From contig CP051237.1 in NCBI GenBank assembly GCA_017794825.1, forward strand, positions 3,038,001 through 3,102,000: DNA of 64,000 bases. Direction: 5' to 3'. This document shows, piece by piece, positions 8,921 through 18,483 of this stretch. Position 1 is the stretch's first letter. Each line of letters begins with the position of its first letter. A model generated the notes under the pieces. That model did no database searches. It saw nothing but the letters and a program-made list of their open reading frames with translations, and had not been told where the DNA came from. Both the position numbers and the translations under genes were made by a program. This DNA is from Pararhizobium sp. GTDB taxonomy: Bacteria > Pseudomonadota > Alphaproteobacteria > Rhizobiales > Rhizobiaceae.

Positions 8921-11451
8921 GCAGTTCCTTGTTTGTCAGATATCGGCCGGTTCTGATCGGCATTGCGGGCGCAATTATTCTTCCCTTTGCGCTGCCGGCA
9001 ATCGGACTCACGCTGAATACCGCGACCCTGATCGTGGCGCTGATCATCGCGACGCTCGGTCTCAATATGCTCATGGGATATACTGGACTGGTCTCGTTCG
9101 GGCATGGCGCGTGGTTCGGTATCGGAGCTTACGGGGCGGCGTTGGCGCAGCTTAACTGGTTCGGTTCCAATCTATTCGCTTCGCTGCTGGTAGGGGTCGC
9201 GATTGTCGGTCTCATGGCGTTACCTGTCGGCCTGCTGATGCTGCGTCGTCGAGGCGTCTATTTCGCATTGATGACGCTGGCTTTGTCCGCTCTTACCTTC
9301 ACAATTACGTTCCGCTGGACGGAAGTCACAGGCGGCGAAGACGGTCTGGGTGGTTTTGACCGCGGCAGTTTCCTGTCATTCAATCTCGACGATGGCGTTA
9401 CCTATTATTGTTTTGTCGCGATTGTCGGCATCCTGGTTTTGCTGGCCCACCTGCGGCTCGTGCGCTCGCCCTTCGGGCATGTCCTCGTCGCAATTCGTGA
9501 AAACCAGCTTCGCGCCACTTTCCAGGGCTATCCGGTCCAGCGCTACAAGCTTGTCGTTTTCGTACTTTCTGCAATGGTTACCGGCCTGGCCGGAGGGTTG
9601 GTCGGCTTTCTCAACTATATCGTTTCTGCGGAGCCAACGGCGGTCGTTTTCTCGGGCGAACTGCTTGCGATGGTTGTTATTGGCGGAATGAACAACTTCC
9701 TGGGGCCCGCCGTCGGCGTCATCTTCTATACAATTTTCCGGGAATTGTTCTCCATCTGGACGACGAACTGGCTGTTTTGGTTCGGACTAATTTTTGTCGG
9801 CTTCGTCATGTTCTCGCCCGGCGGACTCGTCGGGATCTGGGACGAGTTGATGAAACGCTGGCGGCCGGCGCCAGAGGAAGACGCCGCGATGGCGGGCCGC
9901 AAGGTTCGCAAGGGCATGGACATTCCCGAATTCCTCAAGCCGAAAAGCCGGGAGGAAAACGTGCTGGAGGCCAAGAACCTGTCCAAGCATTTTGGAGGCA
10001 TTCATGCTGTTGAAGACGCCGGATTGACGGTGAAGGCGGGCCAGATCCACGCGCTTATTGGTCCCAATGGCGCAGGAAAAACCACATTCTTCAATCTGGT
10101 GAGTGGACGCTTCATGCCCGACACAGGAACCGTGCGCCTTCACGGGCACGAAATCCAGGGCCTGGCGTCCGACAGCATTTGCCGCCAGGGCCTGGCGAGG
10201 TCCTTCCAGATAACCAATCTTTTCGAAGGTCTGAGCGTACAGGAGAATATCCGGCTATCCGTGCAGGCCAAGCACCCCGCCCGTTTCAATTTCTGGCGCG
10301 ACGTCAACGACCTGCATGAACTCAATGCCGAAACCGGCGAACTGATGGAGTATCTCGGCCTGGCGGGCATGGAGGGGGTCAAGGGCATAGATCTTTCTTA
10401 TGGCGGGCAGCGGCTCGTTGACCTCGGCATTGCACTCGCCAGCAAGCCCGACGTCCTGCTGCTGGACGAACCGCTTGCCGGTCTGGCCGCCGCCGAACGC
10501 GAGCGCATCAGCGCTCTCATCACGGCGATCTCTCATCACATCCCAATTCTGATCGTCGAACACGACATCGACCGCGTGCTGGAGTTTTCGCACCGCGTCA
10601 CAGTGATGAATGAAGGTCGAGTGCTGATGAGTGGTACGCCGGAACAGGTGCGTTGCAACAAACAGGTTCAGGAAATCTACACCGGAACGGGCACCCCGCC
10701 TGTGACCGGTCAATTTGTCGGCGATGTATCGACACGATCGATGGTGCTCGAAGTTGAAAAAATAAATACCTACTACGGCAAGAGCCACATTTTGAACGAC
10801 GCATCGCTGAACGTGCGCGACGGCGAGATCGTCGCCCTGCTTGGACGCAATGGCGCGGGAAAATCCACGCTGCTGAAATCCATTGCGGGGCTCGTGCCTC
10901 CACAAACCGGCGAAATTCGGTTCGACGGCAACGAAATTGCGAGGCAACCCGCTCCGGACATTGCACGCGCAGGCGTTGGTTACGTGCCGCAAGGCCGGGG
11001 ACTGTTCGCCGGAATGACGGTTGCGGAAAATCTTTCGCTCGGGCGTCTGTCACGCGCAACGAAGGCGGAGCGTGGCGCTGTCTGGAGCGAGGAAAAGATC
11101 TTTGAGATGTTCCCACGCCTGAAGGAACGCTACCGGACTTATGCCGACTATCTGTCCGGCGGTGAGCAGCAGATGCTGGCGGTGGCGAGAGCCTTGTCCG
11201 GCAATGTCCGTTTGTTGCTGCTCGACGAGCCTTTCGAAGGGCTGTCGCCCGCCGTGGTGGAAGAGCTTTTTACCGTTTTCGACCAGATCCGCAGCGAAGT
11301 TTCCATCATCATCGTGGAGCACAATCTCGATCTGGTGCTTGCTCTTGCCGACAGGGCGTTCGCGCTCGAACGCGGTTCAGTTTTCCACGAAGGCCCCGCC
11401 AAGGCTCTGCTGGAAGACCTGGACTATCGCAAGCAGATTCTGTGGCTCTAG
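8917..11451 (+). CDS. Fused LivM permease - LivG ATPase - LivF ATPase
   Basis: One 844-residue frame holds three normally separate subunits. Residues 1 to about 320 are a LivM permease (the FGHGAWFGIGAY loop and about ten hydrophobic helices). From residue 349 there is a LivG-type ATPase: Walker A GPNGAGKT at 382-389, the signature LSYGGQ near 492, and Walker B LLLDEP near 515. From residue 609 there is a LivF-type ATPase: Walker A GRNGAGKS near 645, LSGGEQ from 746, then LLLDEP. No stop or frameshift separates them. Within the frame, GGGAGG (9950-9955) lies five bases before GTG 9961, at the LivG boundary, so internal initiation of LivG-LivF is possible. Permease-ATPase fusions occur in this family; a triple fusion is less usual. 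Confidence 0.93.
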   Translation: MSSSLFVRYRPVLIGIAGAIILPFALPAIGLTLNTATLIVALIIATLGLNMLMGYTGLVSFGHGAWFGIGAYGAALAQLNWFGSNLFASLLVGVAIVGLMALPVGLLMLRRRGVYFALMTLALSALTFTITFRWTEVTGGEDGLGGFDRGSFLSFNLDDGVTYYCFVAIVGILVLLAHLRLVRSPFGHVLVAIRENQLRATFQGYPVQRYKLVVFVLSAMVTGLAGGLVGFLNYIVSAEPTAVVFSGELLAMVVIGGMNNFLGPAVGVIFYTIFRELFSIWTTNWLFWFGLIFVGFVMFSPGGLVGIWDELMKRWRPAPEEDAAMAGRKVRKGMDIPEFLKPKSREENVLEAKNLSKHFGGIHAVEDAGLTVKAGQIHALIGPNGAGKTTFFNLVSGRFMPDTGTVRLHGHEIQGLASDSICRQGLARSFQITNLFEGLSVQENIRLSVQAKHPARFNFWRDVNDLHELNAETGELMEYLGLAGMEGVKGIDLSYGGQRLVDLGIALASKPDVLLLDEPLAGLAAAERERISALITAISHHIPILIVEHDIDRVLEFSHRVTVMNEGRVLMSGTPEQVRCNKQVQEIYTGTGTPPVTGQFVGDVSTRSMVLEVEKINTYYGKSHILNDASLNVRDGEIVALLGRNGAGKSTLLKSIAGLVPPQTGEIRFDGNEIARQPAPDIARAGVGYVPQGRGLFAGMTVAENLSLGRLSRATKAERGAVWSEEKIFEMFPRLKERYRTYADYLSGGEQQMLAVARALSGNVRLLLLDEPFEGLSPAVVEELFTVFDQIRSEVSIIIVEHNLDLVLALADRAFALERGSVFHEGPAKALLEDLDYRKQILWL

Positions 11452-11476
11452 ACGAGATGCTGTTTGAGAGGACGCC

Positions 11477-12940
11477 ATGGCTATGAAAAGCAAACCCGGT
11501 GAAGAATTCGGTTCGACAGTACAGGCGGAAAGCCGGCTGCTCCTGGCAGGGCAATGGCGCAAAGGCGACGGCCCGGTCCTGGACGTCCTCGACAAATTCT
11601 ATTGCGCTCCCTTCGCACAGTTGAATACCGCCAGCCCCGACCAGGTGCGAGAGGCGGTGGCTGCAGCCGATGCTGCATTCCGGAAGGGCGCGCCGAAATC
11701 ATATGAACGCGGAGAAGTCCTTGACCGCGCCGCCGAACTGATCCAGTCGCGGACCGACCTTCTTGTAGAGACGATGCAAGCGGAAGCCGGCTTCACTGCT
11801 TCGGATGCTTCAGGCGAAGTGCGGCGTTGCATACAGACTCTCAAATTGTCTGCGGAAGAAGCGCGCCGGTTGAAGGGAGATATCATTCCGCTGGAAGGCG
11901 CGCCTGGTCAGGCCGGTCGATTTGCGTTTACAATTCGTTTGCCTTTAGGCGTGGTCGCGGCGATAACTCCGTTTAACTCACCCCTTAACACCGTCGCACA
12001 CAAACTCGGACCGGCGTTTGCCGCCGGCAATGCAGTCGTCCTCAAGCCCTCGAGCAGTACACCGTTCACCGCCGCGCTGCTCTGCCAGACGCTGATGGAT
12101 GCGGGTATGCCTGAAGGCTTTCTCTCGTTGGTCCATGGAGGAGGGAAGGTCGCACAATCGCTTTTGGCTCAGGAGGCGATCAGTTTTTTTGCATTTACGG
12201 GCTCCACCGAGGTCGGTCGCAGCATACAGAAAATCGCCGGGTTGCGCCGCAGCCAGATGGAGCTCGGCTCGATAGCTTTCACCATCTTGTGTGGTGACGC
12301 CGACCTGGACAGGGCGCTGCCCAAGGTGGTGTCCGCCGGCTACCGGAAGGCCGGGCAGGTTTGCACGTCCATACAGATATTGCTTGTTCACGAAAGCCTG
12401 ATGGATGAAGTCGAGCGTCGTATGACAGAGCTGGTCGCCGAACTGCCCTATGGCGATCCACGTGAGGACGGTATGGTTGTTGGCCCGCTGATCAGCGAGG
12501 ACGAGGCGCAACGTGTTGAAAGCTGGGTAAGAGAAGCAGTCTCCAGTGGCGCGCGGCAACTGGCGGGAGGCGAGAGGCGCGGGGCCGTTTTGCAGCCTGT
12601 ACTGCTGACTGACGTGACCAGCGAAATGAACGTGGGATGTCGCGAGGTATTCGGGCCGGTCGTCTGTCTTTCTTCGTTTTCCGGGCTGGATGAGGCGATA
12701 GCGCGGGTCAATGCGACGCCCTACGGTCTGGCGACCGGCGTCTTCACCAATGAACTCGACTCGGCATTCTCCTATGCCAGACGGTTGCGCGTCGGTGGCA
12801 TACACATCAACGAAACTTCCAGTTCACGCGTCGATATGATGCCTTATGGCGGGTCCAAGGACAGCGGTTTTGGCAGGGAGGGGCCGCACTACGCAATCCG
12901 CGAAATGAGCGAGGAGCGAATCGTCACGATTACCGCCTGA
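11477..12940 (+). CDS. NAD(P)-dependent aldehyde dehydrogenase
   Basis: A 487-residue ALDH of normal length. Visible hallmarks are the TPFNSPL segment, the nucleotide-binding FTGSTEVG, the general-base glutamate in MELGS, the nucleophile cysteine in GQVCTS, and the C-terminal EVFGPV and GGSKDSGFGREG motifs. The usual ELGG-N-P segment reads ELGSIAF, a local deviation next to the catalytic glutamate. It starts 25 bp after the transporter gene, so it is probably co-transcribed. It resembles benzaldehyde/vanillin-type dehydrogenases and probably oxidises an aldehyde made from the imported compound to the acid. Confidence 0.92.
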   Translation: MAMKSKPGEEFGSTVQAESRLLLAGQWRKGDGPVLDVLDKFYCAPFAQLNTASPDQVREAVAAADAAFRKGAPKSYERGEVLDRAAELIQSRTDLLVETMQAEAGFTASDASGEVRRCIQTLKLSAEEARRLKGDIIPLEGAPGQAGRFAFTIRLPLGVVAAITPFNSPLNTVAHKLGPAFAAGNAVVLKPSSSTPFTAALLCQTLMDAGMPEGFLSLVHGGGKVAQSLLAQEAISFFAFTGSTEVGRSIQKIAGLRRSQMELGSIAFTILCGDADLDRALPKVVSAGYRKAGQVCTSIQILLVHESLMDEVERRMTELVAELPYGDPREDGMVVGPLISEDEAQRVESWVREAVSSGARQLAGGERRGAVLQPVLLTDVTSEMNVGCREVFGPVVCLSSFSGLDEAIARVNATPYGLATGVFTNELDSAFSYARRLRVGGIHINETSSSRVDMMPYGGSKDSGFGREGPHYAIREMSEERIVTITA

Positions 12941-12989
12941 AATAGCGGCAGTCCGTTCACATGCACAGAACAAGATTTGAGGAATCAAT

Positions 12990-13712
12990 ATGAGTAAGAA
13001 AGTAGCACTCGTTTTTGGCGGTTCGCGTGGTATCGGCCAGGCTTGTGTCGAGAAACTTGCGTCTGACGGATTTGACGTCGCCTACACATATGTAAGCAAG
13101 GCGCCGGAAAGTGAGCCTGGCAGGAGCGACGCCAAAGTACGCGGATATAGGGTGGATATCCGCGAACCTGAAAGCGTCGCTGAAGTATTCAGAATGGTGA
13201 CGACTGATTTCGGCGAACCACCTTTCTGTGTTGTAGCCAATGCCGGCATCAATGTGCCGCCCGCGCCGATCGCGCAGTTTGACAAGGAAAATTTCCGCCG
13301 CCTTGTCGAGATCAATTTGGTAGGTGCATTCAATGTGCTGGCCGAAGCCGCGCGGCAGGTGCCCGACAACGGCTGCATTATTGCGCTGTCTACATCGATG
13401 GTCCGGATAGGGATCCCGGGCGGCGGCCCATACACCGCCACCAAGGCGGCCGTAGAGTCTCTCATTCGCTCTATGGCGAAGGAACTTGCGCCGCGTGGCG
13501 TTCATGTCAACGCAGTAGCTCCCGGCCCGGTCGACACCGATCTGTTTCGCGCTGGCAAGGACGAAGCGGCGCTGCAGCGATCCGCCGGCATGAGTCCGTT
13601 CAATCGGGTAGGTCGGCCAGAGGAAGTCGCCGAGGTCGTTGCTTTCCTTGCGTCGGATAAGGCTTCCTGGATTCATGGCCAGGTCGTCCAACCGAACGGC
13701 GGAATGATCTGA
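12990..13712 (+). CDS. Short-chain dehydrogenase/reductase (SDR), FabG-like
   Basis: A 240-residue classical SDR. The cofactor-binding GGSRGIG is at residues 10-16, NAG-I-N lies near 84, the catalytic serine is in LSTSM and the YxxxK pair is in YTATK. The C-terminus (VAFLASDKASWIHGQVV-P-NGG) is standard for FabG-like enzymes. It likely oxidises an alcohol or reduces a ketone with NAD(P)(H). It lies 49 bp after the aldehyde dehydrogenase gene in the same operon. FabG is a fold label only; the context is catabolic, not fatty-acid synthesis. Confidence 0.9.
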   Translation: MSKKVALVFGGSRGIGQACVEKLASDGFDVAYTYVSKAPESEPGRSDAKVRGYRVDIREPESVAEVFRMVTTDFGEPPFCVVANAGINVPPAPIAQFDKENFRRLVEINLVGAFNVLAEAARQVPDNGCIIALSTSMVRIGIPGGGPYTATKAAVESLIRSMAKELAPRGVHVNAVAPGPVDTDLFRAGKDEAALQRSAGMSPFNRVGRPEEVAEVVAFLASDKASWIHGQVVQPNGGMI

Positions 13713-13735
13713 TCCATGTCGGGAAAATTTGCGAA

Positions 13736-14650
13736 GTGACTTCCCACGTGTTGATAACCGGCGCCGCCGGCCTGCTTGGACGCCATGTCATCGAGGAGAT
13801 GAAGACGGCCGGATTTGTTGTACGCGGATTCGATCGGCGGCGCGGCCATGCGGATATCGACTGGCATATTGGCGACATTACCGATGCGACCGCCGTGGCG
13901 GCTGCGGTCAAGGACGTAGACGCTGTATGCCACATTGCTGCCGTTCCGAATATCTGGTCCGGTGACGGACAGACAATCATGCGGGTTAACGTCTTGGGCA
14001 CTTACACGGTGCTGGACACGGCCGAAGCGGCCGGTATCCGGCGTTTCGTTTTCTGTTCAAGCGATTCCGTCGCTGGATACACCGTACGCGAAGGACAGAT
14101 GCTGCCCCCGCACTACGCGCCGGTCGATCTGGAGCACCCGCTGCTTGCAACGGATCCATACGCGGTCAGCAAGATATTGGGTGAGGATCTGGCGCGCGCG
14201 TTTGCATTACGAGGCATGTCGGCCATCGCATTACGCACGGTTTTCGTGGCCTACCCTGAAATGGCGGGCGAAATTGTTTCGCGCGCGATGGATCCGGACA
14301 ATTATCGCGGCCCGGCTGTCCGTGGACCTTCGCCGGCCGGAGGCGGCCCGTTCCACCACCATATCGATCCGCGCGACGTAGCCAGAGCTTTCCGGCTCGC
14401 GCTGGAAAAGCCGATGCCGGACGGTGGCTTTGAACGCTACTACCTGTCGGCTCAAGTCACACTCTCGCCCGAACCGACGCTTGAGCGCCTTCGCCGCCTG
14501 CACGGTAACGCCATTGAAATTCGTAATCCGGAACTCTACTCCCAACAGCCCTTTGCACCGCTCTACGATCTTTCGCACGCCAAAGACGGTTTGGGCTTTG
14601 TCGCCGAACATCAGCAGCGCCACCTTATCACTGACCTTGGGAGGGCATAG
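13736..14650 (+). CDS. NAD-dependent epimerase/dehydratase family protein (extended SDR)
   Basis: A 304-residue extended SDR. The N-terminal Rossmann motif GAAGLLG is followed by an acidic/basic cofactor-selecting segment (FDRRRGHAD), a catalytic serine in FCSSDS and the YxxxK pair in YAVSK. The start is GTG at 13736, 23 bp after the SDR stop. The substrate-binding C-terminal part (about 180-300) is not diagnostic. A role on a sugar nucleotide is not needed: members of this family also act on lignin-derived and other secondary alcohols. It is paired with a second member in the next gene. Confidence 0.88.
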   Translation: MTSHVLITGAAGLLGRHVIEEMKTAGFVVRGFDRRRGHADIDWHIGDITDATAVAAAVKDVDAVCHIAAVPNIWSGDGQTIMRVNVLGTYTVLDTAEAAGIRRFVFCSSDSVAGYTVREGQMLPPHYAPVDLEHPLLATDPYAVSKILGEDLARAFALRGMSAIALRTVFVAYPEMAGEIVSRAMDPDNYRGPAVRGPSPAGGGPFHHHIDPRDVARAFRLALEKPMPDGGFERYYLSAQVTLSPEPTLERLRRLHGNAIEIRNPELYSQQPFAPLYDLSHAKDGLGFVAEHQQRHLITDLGRA

Positions 14651-14654
14651 AACG

Positions 14655-15617
14655 ATGACGAGAACGATAATGGTCACGGGTGGGTGTGGCTGGCTTGGAA
14701 GCGCAATCGTGCGCAACCTACTTGAGCGTGGCGATAAAGTTGTCGCCACCGATATCGTCGTTTCATCAGAAATGAAATCGCTTGCGGAGACAAACTCCGG
14801 CTTGTCGCTGGAGATCTGCGATCTCGCAGAGTGGCCGCAATTGATGGATATTTTCAGACATTATTCTATAGATGCGGTGATTCACGCAGCAGCACTGGTT
14901 GGCGTGCTGCAAGTCGCTGATATTCCCCTCAAGGCTTTACGCGCCAATGTCGAATGCGCTGTCAACCTGTTCGAGGCAATGCGTCAGAACAGGATTAAAC
15001 GCGTGGTCCATATCAGCACGGAGGAGACCTATGGTGATTTTCTTTCTCCGGTAATTGACGAAGAACATCCTCAAAAGCCGGTCAGCGTATATGGACTGAC
15101 CAAACTGGCGGCGGAGCATTACGGACGGGTCTATTCGCGCAATCACGGACTGGAGTGCATCAATGTGCGCACATGCTGGGTCTATGGGCCGCATCTGCCG
15201 CGACTGCGCCTGCCGAGGACATTTATCGAGGCTGCATTGCGCGGCGAACCGTTCCACCAGCAAGATGGCGCGCGCTTTGCCGTCGACCAGGTCTATATCG
15301 ACGACACCGTGTCGGGAATCCTGCTCGCGCTTGACAAGCAAAGCCACCGTTTCGACGCCTATAACGTGGCGACAGGAGTAGCTTCGAGTATCGCGGATGT
15401 TGCCGAAGCAGTGAACCGCACCATTCCCGGAGCCCGCATTACAGTGGGCGACAGCGGTGAAAAATATCGGCTCGACGAGACCATTGTCAGCGCTGACAAG
15501 GGTGCGCTGGATATCGGCAGAGCCAGATCCGAACTGGGTTATGAGCCGAAATATGACCTGCGGCGCGGGATAGAGGCGACGATCGCTGCAACCCGAGCAA
15601 ATGTTGGTCAGGCGTGA
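14655..15617 (+). CDS. NAD-dependent epimerase/dehydratase family protein (second copy)
   Basis: A 320-residue extended SDR beginning MTRTIMVTGGCGWLG. The catalytic serine/threonine is in HISTEETYGD and the YxxxK pair in YGLTK. ATG 14655 is four bases after the previous stop, with GGGAGGGC upstream; the open frame extends 77 codons further upstream, but inside the preceding gene and without a start signal. The two adjacent family members differ clearly in sequence, so they are not a recent duplication and probably act on different intermediates or as a heteromer. Confidence 0.87.
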   Translation: MTRTIMVTGGCGWLGSAIVRNLLERGDKVVATDIVVSSEMKSLAETNSGLSLEICDLAEWPQLMDIFRHYSIDAVIHAAALVGVLQVADIPLKALRANVECAVNLFEAMRQNRIKRVVHISTEETYGDFLSPVIDEEHPQKPVSVYGLTKLAAEHYGRVYSRNHGLECINVRTCWVYGPHLPRLRLPRTFIEAALRGEPFHQQDGARFAVDQVYIDDTVSGILLALDKQSHRFDAYNVATGVASSIADVAEAVNRTIPGARITVGDSGEKYRLDETIVSADKGALDIGRARSELGYEPKYDLRRGIEATIAATRANVGQA

Positions 15618-15707
15618 GTATATCGCAAGCGACAATTGCAGTTTCGCTGCCGCAGACGCCGGATCCGGCATCTTTGGCGCAGCAGAAGTGAACGAAGGAC
15701 TGGGAAA

Positions 15708-17201
15708 ATGAAGTCCACATGGGACACGATCATCATCGGCGCCGGAAACGCTGCATTTTGCGCGGCGCATGCTGCAAGGGAAAAAGGCGCGGAAGTGCTC
15801 ATGCTGGAATGCGCGCCCGAGTCGGAAAATGGCGGGAATTCACGTTTTACCGCCGGTGCTATAAGGTTTGCTTATGATGGCGTCGACGACATTCGCGCGC
15901 TTTGCCCGGATCTTCCCGAAGACCAGATCGCCATTACTGATTTCGGAACCTACACGACTGACAAGTTTTTCGACGACATGTTTCGCGTCACGCGCTACCG
16001 CACTGACCCGGATTTGTGTGAGCGATTGGTGACCACCTCTCGCGAGACAATGCTGTGGATGCGAGACAAAGGTATCCGTTTCATGCCGATCTACGGGCGT
16101 CAGGCTTTCAAGGTCGACGGGCGGTTTACATTCTGGGGAGGGCTGACACTGGAGGCGTGGGGCGGCGGACCAGGCCTCGTTGACGCCCACACGGAAATCG
16201 CCAAAGCCGCCGGTGTCGAAATCCGGTATGAGACCCGTGCATTGTCGCTGATCACTGACGGTGACGCGGTCAAAGGCGTGAGAGTCCGACACAAGGGCGA
16301 GGTCTATGAGATCAGCGCACGTTCAGTCGTACTTGCATCGGGAGGTTTCCAGGCAAGTCCCGAGATGCGGACACGCTATCTTGGTCCCGGATGGGAGATG
16401 GCGCGTGTCCGCGGCACACGTTTCAACACCGGTGACGGGATTCGGATGGCCATGGCCATCGGCGCTTCGACAAAGGGGAACTGGTCGGGTTGTCATGCGG
16501 TCGGGTGGGATTTCAACGCGCCTGAATTTGGTGATCTTAACATTGGCGACAATTTCCAGAAGCATTCGTATCCATGGGGCGTAATGGTGAATGCAACGGG
16601 CCGGCGTTTCGTCGATGAAGGCGCGGATTTTCGCAACTACACATACGCAAAGTATGGTCGGGTGATCCTTAGCCAGCCTGACCAGTTCGCCTGGCAGATA
16701 TTCGACGCGAAGGTAACACACCTTCTGCGTGACGAATATCGCATCAAGCAGGTGACAAAGGTTTCTGCGCCGACGCTGGAAGAGCTGGCGAAAAAACTGG
16801 AAGGCGTCGATCCAAAAGCGTTTCTTGAGGAAATGAAGGCCTACAACGCGGCAGTCGATACCAGCACACCGTTCGATCCCAATGTAAAGGACGGGCGCGG
16901 CACAAACGGCCTTGACATCCCGAAATCTAATTGGGCGAACACGATCGACGAGGGGCCTTTTGAAGCCTATCAGGTGGGTTGTGGCATTACCTTCACCTTC
17001 GGCGGGCTCAGAATAGATCCTGAGACCGCTCAGGTTCTGGACGACGATCTTCTACCCATTCATGGTCTTTACGCCGCCGGCGAACTCGTCGGCGGAGTGT
17101 TTTACTTCAACTATCCAGGCGGCACTGGCCTGATCAATGGATCGGTATTCGGCAGACTGGCTGGCGGCAGCGCTGCTGAGGCAGTTCTAAGATCTGAATA
17201 G
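15708..17201 (+). CDS. tcuA: FAD-dependent dehydrogenase, TcuA (tricarballylate dehydrogenase)-like
   Basis: A 497-residue flavoprotein of the fumarate reductase/succinate dehydrogenase superfamily. The FAD-binding GAGNAA is at residues 11-16, followed by ENGGNSRFTAGAIRFAYDG, and the C-terminal half ends with AAGELVGGVFYFNYPGGTGL, a pattern I associate with TcuA. ATG 15708 has GAAGGACTGGGAA upstream; 24 upstream codons of the open frame are rejected. Known TcuA needs the electron-transfer partner TcuB, and none is in the window, so tricarballylate itself may not be the substrate. It is the last gene of the 6.6-17.2 kb operon and the second flavoprotein of this superfamily in the window. Confidence 0.75.
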   Translation: MKSTWDTIIIGAGNAAFCAAHAAREKGAEVLMLECAPESENGGNSRFTAGAIRFAYDGVDDIRALCPDLPEDQIAITDFGTYTTDKFFDDMFRVTRYRTDPDLCERLVTTSRETMLWMRDKGIRFMPIYGRQAFKVDGRFTFWGGLTLEAWGGGPGLVDAHTEIAKAAGVEIRYETRALSLITDGDAVKGVRVRHKGEVYEISARSVVLASGGFQASPEMRTRYLGPGWEMARVRGTRFNTGDGIRMAMAIGASTKGNWSGCHAVGWDFNAPEFGDLNIGDNFQKHSYPWGVMVNATGRRFVDEGADFRNYTYAKYGRVILSQPDQFAWQIFDAKVTHLLRDEYRIKQVTKVSAPTLEELAKKLEGVDPKAFLEEMKAYNAAVDTSTPFDPNVKDGRGTNGLDIPKSNWANTIDEGPFEAYQVGCGITFTFGGLRIDPETAQVLDDDLLPIHGLYAAGELVGGVFYFNYPGGTGLINGSVFGRLAGGSAAEAVLRSE

Positions 17202-17694
17202 AAGGTGACATCTCAAGGGTCGCGACGAATTAAGTTCGTTGTACGTGTGGTATTCGAACTTCCGAACTGAGTCATCATTCCTGGTTGTATCTACAAAACC
17301 TGCTCTGATTGCTACACGTGATAGATGTCCGGTTTCGGTATTTGTGCGGAAACCCATGAACGGCAGAATTGGGGCGCAGATCAGTCATCTATATCGCGAA
17401 GGTGAGACTTCTCAGCATAACTAGTTTCGAACTTTCTCTCGCCAATGACGACTTGTGACGGCTGATGACAGCTTTGCACTGCCTCACAACATGTTGATGT
17501 CATTGCCTTTTGTAATCAATGACTTATGGACTGCGGGGAAGTCGTCTTCGGTCGTCACAAGCCGTCATGAAAGCCACGGGTCCTTCCTGAGGCTCTTGCC
17601 ATGCGGGTAATTCGCGACCGCGGTCAAAGCGGTTTTGTGAGGGCGCGCGAGCGTTGGCTTTTTGGTTGTTCTTGTTATGCTGCACAATCTATGA
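17202..17694. other. Gene-free stretch with an inverted repeat, left side of the mobile remnant
   Basis: About 490 bp with no acceptable gene (the open frame at 17239-17424 has no start signal). It holds an imperfect inverted repeat: 17446-17461 reads TGACGACTTGTGACGG, and the reverse complement of 17552-17567 matches it at 14 of 16 positions, with 90 bp between. Shorter TGACG/CGTCA motifs lie around it. It could be a replication/recombination or regulator site of the element that follows. Confidence 0.45.
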
Positions 17695-18483
17695 GTGATT
17701 CGTGTTGATGGGCGGCAAGTGGCGGACTGTGTCTCCAGTGACGAGTGCAGAGGACGAACCAATCTCCACCGTGCATTCGAGCGGTTGATCCGGGATCGAG
17801 AGATCGAACTGCGCGAAGACGGAATTCCTCTGGATGAAGTCTATGAGATACTCGTCGGCAACGATGAGGAACTGCAGTATTCCGACCTGCCAGTCCAACG
17901 CGCCTTTCCCGTCGTTCCAAACAGGCCTGCAGATCCTGTTCCCAAGGTCAGATCCCGGCGTCGCAGGATTGGAGATTCATATATCCGGATCTACTCGAGA
18001 GAGCCGAGCGACGAGCTCATCTCCCAACGCCGGTATTATCACGGCCTGATCCTGGCATTCATCGGCCTGTTGAGCGACGGGTTGCTTGAGACCCATGGTT
18101 ATGTCGCAGGAACCGGCGAACACAGGGACGTCGACAGGAGCTACTGGAGTACTCGCAAATATTCCTACAGCGCGCGCAACAACGAACTGTACGCGAGGGC
18201 GATGAACCGAACATCGACAGGGTTTGAAGTTCTGCGCGCCCGCTTGCCCGTCCCCGCTCGTCCGGCGGACCTGGAAACGGCGACAACAATGTCTGCTACA
18301 CGCGGCAAGGGGGGACAGAACAAGGTCCGACGCGCCATCGAGGCTCTCGGGCATGACAGGATCGCGGCCCTCCGACCCGGCGAACGCTTTCGGGAGATCG
18401 TGGCATATATCGAGAGACAGAACTGGGGCACCGTCAGCGAAAAGACCGTACGTCGCGCGATCAAGACCCTCGGTCTGGATTGA
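17695..18483 (+). CDS. Hypothetical protein of the mobile remnant
   Basis: A 262-residue protein I do not recognise. It has no signal peptide or clear membrane helix. A basic segment (KVRSRRRRI) lies near residue 90. The C-terminal 60 residues (after RGKGGQNK) are helical and charged and end in SEKTVRRAIKTLGLD, which resembles a winged-helix or recognition helix, so DNA binding is plausible. The start is uncertain (GTG 17695 used; no strong Shine-Dalgarno). It lies 140 bp before the HTH gene in the same direction. Proteins of this kind often accompany AlpA-like genes in rhizobial elements. Confidence 0.6.
   Translation: MIRVDGRQVADCVSSDECRGRTNLHRAFERLIRDREIELREDGIPLDEVYEILVGNDEELQYSDLPVQRAFPVVPNRPADPVPKVRSRRRRIGDSYIRIYSREPSDELISQRRYYHGLILAFIGLLSDGLLETHGYVAGTGEHRDVDRSYWSTRKYSYSARNNELYARAMNRTSTGFEVLRARLPVPARPADLETATTMSATRGKGGQNKVRRAIEALGHDRIAALRPGERFREIVAYIERQNWGTVSEKTVRRAIKTLGLD

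Noticed and set aside
10741..11451. LivF as an independent gene starting at ATG 10741
   Set aside because: No ribosome-binding site precedes it, and the frame is continuous with LivG, so it is kept as part of the fusion.
17239..17424. 61-codon frame in the gap before the mobile remnant
   Set aside because: No start signal and composition unlike coding sequence here.
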